A stretch of 21,787 nucleotides of DNA from a bacterium (lineage in GTDB: Bacteria > UBA9089 > CG2-30-40-21 > SBAY01). Both the position numbers and the translations under genes were made by a program. Under the pieces are notes generated by a model. The model was not told the origin of the DNA. It worked only from the letters and a program-made list of their open reading frames with translations, and ran no database searches. Shown here in pieces: positions 14,855-21,787 of the stretch (within the stretch, counting starts at the first letter, position 1; each line of letters opens with the position of its first letter). Location of the stretch: positions 1 through 21,787 of the forward strand of contig JBFLYA010000048.1 of NCBI GenBank assembly GCA_040757115.1, in the 5' to 3' direction.

Positions 14855-15556
14855 ATGTCTATTATTATAGCCGCTAAGTGCGCACCTCAAAAAGAAATAC
14901 TCTATAATATTGAGAGAGCAGGTCTGAAAGCAGTAGAGTTATATCTATCAGAAGAGATACTGAATGATTTGGATAAAACTATACAACTATGCAGAAATTT
15001 TTCTTTCATATATGCTTTTCATGCACCAACAGAGGGATGCAAACTGGATAAGCTGGCAGAATTGGTCAAGGCTATTGGTGGGAAGATAGTTGTGTTTCAT
15101 AACATCTATTGGGAAGAGGAGTGGAAGAAGATAGTAAGAACTTTTAGAGATGTTGAGGCTAATCTGTGCATGGAGAATACCTATAGTGTGCATGAGCCGG
15201 TAAAATTTATGCAAAGATATGGGGTGGGTAGATGCTTGGACCTGGAGCATTTACAGATGGAATGTGCGGGGGTCTACGAGGAAGTGTTTATTCCTGTTAT
15301 AAAACAGGCTTCTCATATCCATTTAACCGGTTATACTTATGGCTCACAACTATGGCATACTCATATCCATTATTCACAGGAGCATAATTTGTATATGTTG
15401 GATTTGTTGAAGAAAGCAGGTTATTCGGGTCTTCTTGTCTCTGAAGCCAGAGAATCACTTCAGACTTATGAAGAGTTTAAGAAATTAAATAATTTTTTTA
15501 AAATATGGGAATCTCGTGACAAACATGAAGTTGGGAATTGGGATTCCCGATTCTAA
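14855..15556 (+). CDS. Xylose isomerase-like TIM-barrel protein (sugar phosphate isomerase/epimerase family)
   Basis: This 233-residue protein has the succession of short strands with acidic and histidine residues typical of the AP-endonuclease-2/xylose-isomerase barrel: VELYLSEE, FHAP, VFHN, CMENTYS, CLDLEHL, HIHLTGY, and a final VSEAR. The Glu of MENT, the Asp/His of LDLEH, the HIH and the last Glu would make the divalent metal site. Family members isomerise or epimerise sugars, but some are endonucleases or dehydratases. It is short for the family, which usually has 250-300 residues. It starts seven bases after the radical SAM stop without a clear ribosome site, so translation is probably coupled. 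Confidence 0.75.
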   Translation: MSIIIAAKCAPQKEILYNIERAGLKAVELYLSEEILNDLDKTIQLCRNFSFIYAFHAPTEGCKLDKLAELVKAIGGKIVVFHNIYWEEEWKKIVRTFRDVEANLCMENTYSVHEPVKFMQRYGVGRCLDLEHLQMECAGVYEEVFIPVIKQASHIHLTGYTYGSQLWHTHIHYSQEHNLYMLDLLKKAGYSGLLVSEARESLQTYEEFKKLNNFFKIWESRDKHEVGNWDSRF

Positions 15557-15577
15557 TTAAGAAAAGGTCGATATCTT

Positions 15578-16087
15578 ATGAAGGTATTATTTTGGGGTTC
15601 AACTATTTTTTGTCTGGCTTTCTTTTTACATCTAATCGTCTGGAAGATACATTTACCCAAAAGACAAACAAAAGCTTTATTGGAAATATTTTTTGGTACT
15701 TTAATTATAAGTATTCTTACTTTATGGAATAGTGCATCATTTGGAATATTTGTTGTGGAAAGTTTTTTAGAATATTTTCATATTTGCCTGTTTTTTATTT
15801 CTTTCACACTAGCTTATATAATTACTTATTCAGGGATAGAGGCGGATAGTCCTTCGCTGGTAATAATAAGAAAAGTTGCCGAGGCTGGTTCAGAGGGGTT
15901 AGATCAAAAAGAGTTTGATCGAATGATGAGAGACGACCTTTTGATAAAACCAAGAATAAAAGACCTTCTTAGTGATAAAATGGTCTATATGGAAGGGGAT
16001 AAGTATAAATTGAGGTCAAAAGGTGCTTTGATGGCACGCATATTTATTTTCTATCGCCAGCTGTTAAATGCTCCCAAAGGTGGTTAA
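15578..16087 (+). CDS. Small membrane protein with C-terminal winged-helix-like domain (type A)
   Basis: The 169-residue protein has hydrophobic segments at about 1-22, 33-50 and 55-86, then a soluble tail (about 95-169). In the tail, GSEGLDQKEFDRMM, RIKDLLSDKMVYMEG and DKYKLRSKG look like a small winged-helix domain ending in a basic helix. Conserved blocks WKIHLPKRQ (22-30) and IEADSPSL (87-94) recur exactly in a paralogue on the minus strand at 18663-19179. No characterised family is recognised. It could be a membrane-tethered regulator or a scaffold for glycan enzymes. A gaaaagg ribosome site lies upstream, and the next gene starts six bases after its stop. Confidence 0.72.
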   Translation: MKVLFWGSTIFCLAFFLHLIVWKIHLPKRQTKALLEIFFGTLIISILTLWNSASFGIFVVESFLEYFHICLFFISFTLAYIITYSGIEADSPSLVIIRKVAEAGSEGLDQKEFDRMMRDDLLIKPRIKDLLSDKMVYMEGDKYKLRSKGALMARIFIFYRQLLNAPKGG

Positions 16088-16093
16088 TCGCAT

Positions 16094-16621
16094 ATGTCTT
16101 ACCATGCTATGCAAGTTCTGGATCCGGTTATCGGGTTGATGGTAAATGTTCTGGTCCAGATACTTGGCAGTCGTTTTGTTCCTGGATTGGGGATGTTAAA
16201 ATCTGTTGTTTTAGGGTTCATCACCGGGGGGCTCAGTGTAATCCTGACTGAATTATATTTGTTGGTGGGCAGTGGAATGCCCATAGGTGATGCCCTGGGC
16301 AACATGGTCACTAACCTGATAATTTATGCTTGCCTGGGATATTGTTATTTTCATTTTATAAACCTGGGGGAAACAGCCCGCAGGATTAGAATATTAAGAG
16401 AATTGTACGATTCTAAAGAAGGTCTTTCTATGGATGAGATTCTAAAACGATATAATGCCAGAGATATAGTTAAGATAAGAATTAACAGGCTGGTTAATAA
16501 TGGTCAGATAATATTCAAAAATAACAGATATTACATTGGCAAGCCAATTATGTTGTTAATGGCAAAGATTATAATCAGAATGAAGTTAATGGTTCTTGGT
16601 AAAGAAAGTGAGTTTGATTGA
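16094..16621 (+). CDS. Small membrane protein with C-terminal winged-helix-like domain (type B)
   Basis: The 175-residue protein has hydrophobic segments at about 8-24, 33-58 and 68-90, followed by a soluble part (97-175). That part, RILRELYDSKEGLSMDEIL then IKIRINRLVNNGQI-like helix and NNRYYIGKP wing, resembles a winged helix followed by a hydrophobic/basic helix. The overall plan matches the neighbouring type A protein although the sequences differ, so they may be distant relatives or partners. aaaggtgg at the end of the previous gene is the likely ribosome site. Function unknown; membership in a glycosyltransferase operon is the only clue. Confidence 0.7.
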   Translation: MSYHAMQVLDPVIGLMVNVLVQILGSRFVPGLGMLKSVVLGFITGGLSVILTELYLLVGSGMPIGDALGNMVTNLIIYACLGYCYFHFINLGETARRIRILRELYDSKEGLSMDEILKRYNARDIVKIRINRLVNNGQIIFKNNRYYIGKPIMLLMAKIIIRMKLMVLGKESEFD

Positions 16622-16651
16622 TTTTAACTTACATTAACCAGGAGGCAAAGA

Positions 16652-18352
16652 ATGATATTAGGAAATAAATTCATGAGAAAGGTTATAGAATACAAATTTC
16701 TAATTTTTATTCTTATTATAGGAAGTTTTTTACTTTTTTTTAATTTAGGCACTAATAGGTATCTTAATGGGGATTCAGCAAATGAGGGATTATTGGCAAA
16801 AAGTATATGTTCCTGTGGACTCCCAAATCATTGGGATGGAAAGAATATATTCGCTGATGCATATGGTAATGAGTTTAAACGAGTGGGAAATTATTATATT
16901 TTGTCTCACCATCCTTGGTTACATTTATATGTAATTGCTGCTTCATATCTACTTTTGGGGAGAACTGCATTTTCAACACTTTTCCCCGGGGCATTGGTTG
17001 CACTTTTTACTATATTTTTATCTTACTTTTTTGCTATTAAAATATCAAGGGATAAAGAGATTGCTATCATAACAACTCTATTATTACTCTTATCTGTTCA
17101 ATTCTTGCTATTTGGAAGAGGGGATAGGTATTATGCGTTAATAGCACTTTTTACACTTTTAATGTTATATTTTTATTTAAAGTTTTTAGAAGATAAAAAA
17201 GGAAGTATGATTGGATTTGGAATTTCTGCTATATTGTTCTTTCACAGTAATTATGTACCTTTCATAGCAGTAATGGGGGGAATAATGACACATTTCTTTT
17301 TATTTGAATTTAAGAAAGAAAGATTAAAATCAATTTTACTTTCATTACTTACTATATCCCTTTTTACTACCCCATGGATTTTATTTTTTCATCCTTCTTC
17401 AAGTGTAATACAAAGTTGGAGTAGTCTTGGGGCATATAATTCAATAAAAGAGTTTTTATTTGTATTTACACATACTTTATTAAAAATAAATAATCATCTC
17501 TTTCCTTTCCTATTATTTGTATTAGTTCCCTTTATTATGATAAAAAGAACGGGGCATAAATTAGTTGTTAATAATCGATATATTCTTATATTGTTAGTAA
17601 TATGTTTCATATTATTAACTTTTTTATTACATGATGTAGGACGTAGTTTTAATAGCATGATTCCTTTATTTTGTTTATTATCTGCAAGTATTTATAAATT
17701 TATTAAAGGGAAAAATAGAATAATTGCATATGTATTCTTAATCCTATTATTATTTACAAATATTATAAATGTTACACCTACTATATTATTCAAGAGTTGT
17801 ATTTCTACAAACAACTTTGCCAATATTATATCCTTTATCATTCATGGAGATAAAGAAAAAGTGTTAGAAAAATTAAAAGAAAGGGATGCAGAAAAGAAGA
17901 TTGAAGAATATGCAAAGATAAAATTCCTAATTTGTGATTTTCTATATGAAATTACTCATGATTATGATAACGCTATAGAGGGCATAATTAAATACTTGCA
18001 AAAATATGGGAAGAAAGATGAGACTGTAATGATTCGGTGTGTAGAAGGATTAGCAAGTAATATCATATTTTATACAGGGATGAAGGTTATCTATAAAGTT
18101 AGTGATAACGAGGTTCTTTTCCCACCTACAGAGGATTTCTTAAAACTAAATCAAATGCCTCCTCGGGGAATAGATTGGTATATAAAAATACCATCTGAAC
18201 CTCTAGACTATATGCCTGAAGGTAAATATGAGAAAATAATTATTGATTATCCAGAGACAGTGTTTGATAATTATCCATTCTTACCAAGTCATCAATTTAA
18301 AACATTAAATGATGGACCCAAAGTAGTTATTTATCACAAGATGAACGACTAA
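16652..18352 (+). CDS. GT-C membrane glycosyltransferase (ArnT/PMT, GT39-like)
   Basis: A 566-residue multi-pass membrane protein. After the first helix (about 13-31) the first outer loop has NGDSANEG with D41 and E45, where GT-C enzymes place their catalytic acidic pair; the HHPWLHLY segment follows. About ten hydrophobic segments extend to roughly residue 380, and the last 160 residues are soluble. Such enzymes move a sugar from a polyprenyl-phosphate donor to an acceptor on the outer face of the membrane. The ATG at 16652 has an aggagg site six bases upstream. The gene is visibly more AT-rich than the 5-11 kb genes. It is the last gene of the operon. Confidence 0.83.
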   Translation: MILGNKFMRKVIEYKFLIFILIIGSFLLFFNLGTNRYLNGDSANEGLLAKSICSCGLPNHWDGKNIFADAYGNEFKRVGNYYILSHHPWLHLYVIAASYLLLGRTAFSTLFPGALVALFTIFLSYFFAIKISRDKEIAIITTLLLLLSVQFLLFGRGDRYYALIALFTLLMLYFYLKFLEDKKGSMIGFGISAILFFHSNYVPFIAVMGGIMTHFFLFEFKKERLKSILLSLLTISLFTTPWILFFHPSSSVIQSWSSLGAYNSIKEFLFVFTHTLLKINNHLFPFLLFVLVPFIMIKRTGHKLVVNNRYILILLVICFILLTFLLHDVGRSFNSMIPLFCLLSASIYKFIKGKNRIIAYVFLILLLFTNIINVTPTILFKSCISTNNFANIISFIIHGDKEKVLEKLKERDAEKKIEEYAKIKFLICDFLYEITHDYDNAIEGIIKYLQKYGKKDETVMIRCVEGLASNIIFYTGMKVIYKVSDNEVLFPPTEDFLKLNQMPPRGIDWYIKIPSEPLDYMPEGKYEKIIIDYPETVFDNYPFLPSHQFKTLNDGPKVVIYHKMND

Positions 18353-18391
18353 TACTTTAAAAGTATTATTGAGATAAGAGCAATAGTATTA

Positions 18392-18484
18392 AGAGTCTAT
18401 CCGAAAAGTTGGAAGGCAAAACTTATTCTTGGCATTTTCCCTCAACAAGTTGAGTCATCCGTTGGTTTTTTTCGGAGAGGTTCT
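18392..18484. repeat. Possible MITE-like element
   Basis: agagtctatccgaaaa (18392-18407) matches the reverse complement of ttttcggagaggttct (18469-18484) at 13 of 16 positions, and ctcaa/ttgag form a further small stem inside. No coding capacity and no second copy in the window, so assignment as a mobile element is tentative. Confidence 0.35.
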
Positions 18485-18507
18485 AAAAGCAAGTCTCTTG
18501 GATAAAA

Positions 18508-18543
18508 ATGAAGGAGCAAGGGGAAAAGACCTTGTTCCTTCAT
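18508..18543. terminator. Strong hairpin between convergent operons
   Basis: Positions 18508-18521 and 18530-18543 form a 14-bp stem (one G-T pair, read as RNA) around an 8-nt loop. There is no U-run directly after it on either strand, so it is not a textbook intrinsic terminator, but its place between convergent genes suits a shared transcription end. Confidence 0.45.
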
Positions 18544-18662
18544 GAAGAATGAGGAATAATTGTTATCTTTATGATGCATAACTTAAGTAAAATTAAGAGA
18601 CAAATTAATTTATCCACTCACATTCTTTTAAAAAAATATGTAGGAATTTTATTGTATTAAAA

Positions 18663-19179
18663 TTAGCCACCTTTTTTGTCTCTTCTTAAAAGCCTTCTAT
18701 ATTTGATAAATATCTTGGAAATTAAAATGCCTTTTGGGGTAAGTCTATATCTCGTTTTGTCTTTATATGCCAGACCGCTATTGATAAGATCTTTTATTCT
18801 GGGTATTACCAAAATTTCATCATTCATCTTCTGCTCAAATAGACCTTTATCAAGCCCTTTGGGCTCTGTTTCGGCAATACTCATTATCATCACAAGCGAA
18901 GGACTGTCTGCTTCAATTGCAGGGTAGGTAACTATATAGGCAAAGGCTAAGGAAATATACATAAAAGAAAGTTGAATATATTCATAAAATCTAGCAGGGG
19001 GCCCCTATGCCAAACAGCAAGATAAACGCTTTAAATAAATATATACCTACAATAAGATTAATAAAAAATATTAACAATAAAGTTTCAGCTTGCCTTTTTG
19101 GCAGATGTATTTTCCAAATAAAAAAATGTATCATAAAGGCACACATAAATAGTAATATCCCATAAAATAACACACTCAT
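18663..19179 (-). pseudogene. Frameshifted paralogue of the type A membrane/winged-helix protein
   Basis: Read on the minus strand, the first part (start 19179, MSVLFYG..., WKIHLPKRQ) and the second part (ending 18663, IEADSPSL..., YRLTPKG) together match the whole plus-strand protein at 15578-16087. The reading frame breaks at the run of five G at 18997-19001 on the plus strand. Dropping one base there joins the halves as GAPARFYEYIQL, and the combined protein would be about 172 residues. The start overlaps the stop of the radical SAM gene (ATGA). It may be a true pseudogene, a phase-variable gene or a base-calling error. Confidence 0.8.
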
Positions 19180-20279
19180 CTTTTGACTGCCTGTCTGGTT
19201 TTCATCACAAATAAGCGAAACCATTCGCGGATAATCATAGGATAAAACTTTGGGCTATATAATAGATTCAGGGCTGTTACATTCTCCCATGTACAATAGC
19301 ATTTTTTGTTTTGGCTTATATTTTCTATTACTGTTCTGTTTCTTTGGGAAAACAAAATTTGCTTTATATCGTAATTGGCCTGCCTTAGATTTCCTAATTT
19401 ATGCCCTAAGATTTCGCAGGGATAAACATCGCCATTCTCATAGATAACTAATAATTTTCTTCCTGCTTGACAAGGAACGGTTTGTTTCTTATCTACATAA
19501 TTATCTACCACTATCTTATTAACAACCATCTCAAGCGCTTCTTTAAGGGCTAAAGAAGAAAATGGGCTGATATTGTTATCTACTTGATATTTAAAATTTC
19601 TGTAAAAATCGCGGTATCTTATATAATCGATGACCTTCTCTTCTTTATCTTTAACATCGCCGCGTATAAAGGCCAAGGAAGGTTTAACACTACCTATATT
19701 GTTTTGTATAAATCTTATAGTATCCGCAAATGAATCAATTGTTGAATGGCTGAAGATGGTGCTTGTTATTAAATTCAGATTTTTAAATTTGTCTTTCAGT
19801 TTCTTTAATCCATCTATAGTCTCAAGGATTTTATCAAAACCGCCTTTTACGCCTCGAAAACGGTCATGTCCATCCTTTATACCGTCTATAGAAATACAGA
19901 CAATTACGCCTAAATCTTTAAATTTGTCTAAAACATTCCCAACTGTATCAACAACTTTTTTAGTCAGAAAGGCGTTAGTATGAAAAGAGATATACTGAAT
20001 CCTGTTATTCTTATAAAATACAGAGACAATCTCTGCTAAATCATCTCTTAAAAACGGCTCTCCGCCACTAATTACTAAAACTTTTATATGTCCAAAATTT
20101 TTTGAAATCTTTTCGATTTCATCAAGGCTCAGTTCTTCTTTTAAGCTAGCTTCTTGCTGTCTTTGATAATTAAAACAGTGGGGGCACGATGCGTTGCATT
20201 TTGAAGTAGGATAAAATATCACATAGAACGGCAATCTATTAAATAAAAATTTAAATTCTTTTAAAAAAGTAGGCGCCAT
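19176..20279 (-). CDS. Radical SAM/SPASM protein
   Basis: This 367-residue protein binds a radical SAM [4Fe-4S] cluster through C28-C32-C35 (CNASCPHC) and has the SGGEP motif for S-adenosylmethionine binding. The C-terminal part contains cysteines in a SPASM-like setting (CQAG, CEILG, CYCTWE). A short hydrophobic start (about 9-23) and the final IREWFRLFVM helix could hold it to the membrane. It begins seven bases after the glycosyltransferase stop and is coupled to the broken membrane gene that follows, so the three form one operon. It is only distantly related to the radical SAM gene at 13744. The substrate is unknown, probably linked to surface glycan. Confidence 0.85.
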   Translation of the reverse strand: MAPTFLKEFKFLFNRLPFYVIFYPTSKCNASCPHCFNYQRQQEASLKEELSLDEIEKISKNFGHIKVLVISGGEPFLRDDLAEIVSVFYKNNRIQYISFHTNAFLTKKVVDTVGNVLDKFKDLGVIVCISIDGIKDGHDRFRGVKGGFDKILETIDGLKKLKDKFKNLNLITSTIFSHSTIDSFADTIRFIQNNIGSVKPSLAFIRGDVKDKEEKVIDYIRYRDFYRNFKYQVDNNISPFSSLALKEALEMVVNKIVVDNYVDKKQTVPCQAGRKLLVIYENGDVYPCEILGHKLGNLRQANYDIKQILFSQRNRTVIENISQNKKCYCTWENVTALNLLYSPKFYPMIIREWFRLFVMKTRQAVKR

Positions 20280-20286
20280 ATTTTTC

Positions 20287-21303
20287 TTATACCCTGTAAT
20301 CCTTCTGCCTCAAAACAAAATATATATATATTGCCTTAAGTATCCCCAATAACCTGGGCAGCATAATAGTAAAATCGGCAACTGCCCTTTTCATCGCAAA
20401 AAAGATACCTTTTTCTTTCAATAGGAAAAATAGAAATTTATAGATATTAATTATATATATAAGCAGAAGTATTATGAATAGAATTAAGGCAAGCCTTGCC
20501 TTAAAAAATAGCAAAAAGAAATTTATACCCATCAACGATATTATTATTATGCTGAGTTTGTCCTGTAAGGGGACAGAATTGCTGTGTAACTTCATAAAAT
20601 CCTTGTTTTTAGCCTGAAACGAAAGGATAGAAAAATTGATTGTTCTTCTGTATATCTTCTTTAATGCTGGCAATATATTCCCAAATCCGTGTTCAACAAA
20701 TATATCTGGATAATAAAATATCTTATATCTAGCCAGAAGGCGTATTCCGAGTTCGTGTTCCTCTCCGCCAGAAAACTTATATCCTTCATTAAATCCTTTA
20801 AAATAATTAAATACTTCTTTTCTAATCCCAAGGCAGCCTGTCTCAAGGTTTGCCGCCTCAATGCGTCTTTTGTCCTTAAACAAACCCGCAAAATTATACG
20901 TATACTTTAATAAAAAAAATTCCGAAGAAAATGTTGAAATTGGTGACTTTCTATCCCACCTGCCCTGAATAATATAGGCGTCCGTATCTTCTTCAAAATG
21001 TCTCAGAAATTTTTCTAAAGTATCTTTTTTTAGAATTACATCAGCGTCAAAAAAGAAAATAATATCTCCTTTTGCCTCTTTGATTCCAAAATTCCTTGCT
21101 GCAGCAACACCGGATTTTTCTATTCTAAGATATCTGCACGCAAACTCTTGCACAACCCCAGCAGTATTATCTGTGCTGCCGTCATCCACAATTATAACTT
21201 CAAAAGGAACTTTTATGTTGCTTGAAAAAATGGAATCAAGGCAACGGCCTATAGTTTTTTCTCCATTATAAACAGGGATTACAATAGATATCTTAGATAG
21301 CAT
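20287..21303 (-). CDS. Family 2 glycosyltransferase with C-terminal membrane helices
   Basis: This 338-residue GT-A enzyme has IVIPVYNGEKTI at the N terminus, VDDGSTD for nucleotide binding, FFDADV as the DXD metal motif, and a GGEEHELG block that matches the catalytic-base region of family 2 enzymes. Two hydrophobic segments at about 248-290 and a final hydrophobic stretch anchor it at the inner membrane. It uses nucleotide sugars to extend a surface glycan or lipid-linked sugar; the specific sugar cannot be read. It is the first gene of the minus-strand operon, about 85 bases from the predicted transcript start. Confidence 0.9.
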   Translation of the reverse strand: MLSKISIVIPVYNGEKTIGRCLDSIFSSNIKVPFEVIIVDDGSTDNTAGVVQEFACRYLRIEKSGVAAARNFGIKEAKGDIIFFFDADVILKKDTLEKFLRHFEEDTDAYIIQGRWDRKSPISTFSSEFFLLKYTYNFAGLFKDKRRIEAANLETGCLGIRKEVFNYFKGFNEGYKFSGGEEHELGIRLLARYKIFYYPDIFVEHGFGNILPALKKIYRRTINFSILSFQAKNKDFMKLHSNSVPLQDKLSIIIISLMGINFFLLFFKARLALILFIILLLIYIINIYKFLFFLLKEKGIFFAMKRAVADFTIMLPRLLGILKAIYIYFVLRQKDYRV

Positions 21304-21394
21304 AGCAATTTATTAGAGATTGGGAATTATATTTTAAGATTGAGTGTTTTGGGTATTTTTGGGTATTATATCCATTTGTACTCATTGTGAGGAT

Positions 21395-21423
21395 ATTTTA
21401 CCACAAATTTTATCCTTTGTCAA
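21395..21423 (-). promoter_or_regulatory. Sigma-70-type promoter of the minus-strand operon
   Basis: On the minus strand TTGACA (21423-21418) is followed after 17 bases by TAAAAT (21400-21395), one mismatch from consensus. Transcription would start near 21388, giving a leader of about 85 nt before the glycosyltransferase gene. Confidence 0.75.
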
Positions 21424-21661
21424 CAAAAATTTTTAACTGATCACCAAAAAGATCAAAAATTAGGTAAATTAGGTTCAAAAATAAGTTTGATGAGACAAAA
21501 ACGAGAAAGTTTCATTTTAGCCATCAGATTTTGGACACACTTATCCTACGGAAGGTCCTTGGAAGATCATAAAAGAAAGGACTAAAAAGTAGGTGAGAAT
21601 TATGAAGGGTATCATCTTCCATGCCAGGAACCATTATAAAACCATTTCTTAGCCTCTGGCA

Positions 21662-21787
21662 TATAGCACTTATTAATCGAAATTTGACATAGATATGGCT
21701 ATGAAATTCCAAATCACAAATTCCAAATTCCATTTAGTGAATTAGTGAATTAAGCGAATTAGCGAATTAGTAAAATCTAATCTCTAA
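21662..21787 (-). repeat. Long repeat, right copy of an inverted pair
   Basis: This is the reverse-orientation copy of 4309-4426, nearly identical apart from about nine extra bases in the ccaaattcc part. It is cut off by the window end inside the gaattag palindrome, so the true repeat may be longer. Confidence 0.85.

Larger units (their letters stand above)
18353..18662. other. Convergent intergenic region
   Basis: Two convergent operons end at 18352 and 18663. The 310 bases between hold a short inverted-repeat element (18392-18484) and a strong hairpin (18508-18543), then AT-rich DNA without further recognisable structure. No gene is supported. Confidence 0.6.
21304..21787. other. Upstream region of the minus-strand operon
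   Basis: The part next to the gene is the leader and promoter (21395-21423). A short tandem ttttgggtat lies at about 21347-21366 in the leader. From 21430 to 21660 nothing recognisable is seen, and a minus-strand open frame at 21524-21733 has no family features and runs into repeat DNA. From 21662 to the end is an inverted copy of the repeat at 4309-4426. Confidence 0.6.

Noticed and set aside
15507-15556. gggaatc/gattccc inverted repeat at the end of the TIM-barrel gene as a terminator
   Set aside because: The stem is short, the loop long, no T-run follows, and the next gene starts 22 bases later in the same operon.
15538-15732. 64-codon plus-strand frame overlapping the start of the type A membrane protein
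   Set aside because: The alternative frame at 15578 is longer, has a ribosome site and a paralogue at 18663-19179; this one is a shadow.
13744-20279. Peptide-modification (RiPP) cluster suggested by two radical SAM/SPASM genes
   Set aside because: No short precursor gene or transporter/peptidase is seen next to either enzyme; both lie among glycosyltransferases.
21524-21733. Open frame of 69 codons on the minus strand near the window end
   Set aside because: The start lies in the inverted repeat, and the peptide it shares with the frame at 4377 comes from duplicated repeat DNA, not from a gene family.

Overview
The window looks like chromosomal DNA of an uncultured, AT-rich, probably anaerobic bacterium with a Gram-negative-type envelope. 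The reasons are an Rnf ion-pumping electron-transport cluster (rnfC, rnfD, rnfG), a surface-glycan locus with heptose-type enzymes, two radical SAM/SPASM proteins, and many short palindromic interspersed repeats of the kind common in candidate-phylum genomes. No rRNA, tRNA, CRISPR array or intact transposase was seen, and the phylum cannot be fixed from sequence alone.

Layout. (1) 1-213: a palindromic repeat and the rnfC leader. (2) 214-3897, plus strand: rnfC, a single-gene MNT-HEPN fusion (a HepT/MntA-like toxin-antitoxin pair in one polypeptide), rnfD and rnfG, almost without gaps. The usual partners rnfE, rnfA and rnfB do not follow; an interspersed repeat supplies the last codons and stop of rnfG. 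(3) 3898-4830: a repeat-dense intergenic region ending in a consensus sigma-70 promoter. (4) 4831-13274, plus strand: a tightly coupled operon for an activated sugar. It holds an NAD-dependent epimerase/dehydratase, two DegT aminotransferases, a split transketolase whose second subunit lacks the C-terminal domain, a heptose-type nucleotidyltransferase-kinase with its domains in reversed order, a GmhA-like isomerase, a deoxyhypusine-synthase-like protein of unknown role, and a family 2 glycosyltransferase. (5) 13275-13743: nested palindromic repeats. (6) 13744-18352, plus strand: a radical SAM/SPASM protein, a xylose-isomerase-like TIM barrel, two small membrane proteins with C-terminal winged-helix-like tails, and a GT-C membrane glycosyltransferase. 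(7) 18353-18662: a convergent intergenic region with hairpins. (8) 18663-21303, minus strand: a family 2 glycosyltransferase, a radical SAM/SPASM protein, and a frameshifted paralogue of the first membrane protein of region 6. (9) 21304-21787: the promoter of that operon and an inverted copy of a repeat found at 4309-4426.

How they may work together. Region 4 has the logic of nucleotide-heptose synthesis. Transketolase chemistry can give sedoheptulose 7-phosphate, a GmhA-like enzyme isomerises it, and a kinase/nucleotidyltransferase activates it. The epimerase and two aminotransferases would then suit an amino- or deoxy-modified heptose, and the glycosyltransferase would transfer it. No heptose bisphosphate phosphatase (GmhB) is visible. 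Regions 6 and 8 share an architecture (radical SAM/SPASM, membrane-winged-helix protein, glycosyltransferase), which suggests a recurrent uncharacterised module in glycan modification. These pathway statements are inference from family membership and gene order.
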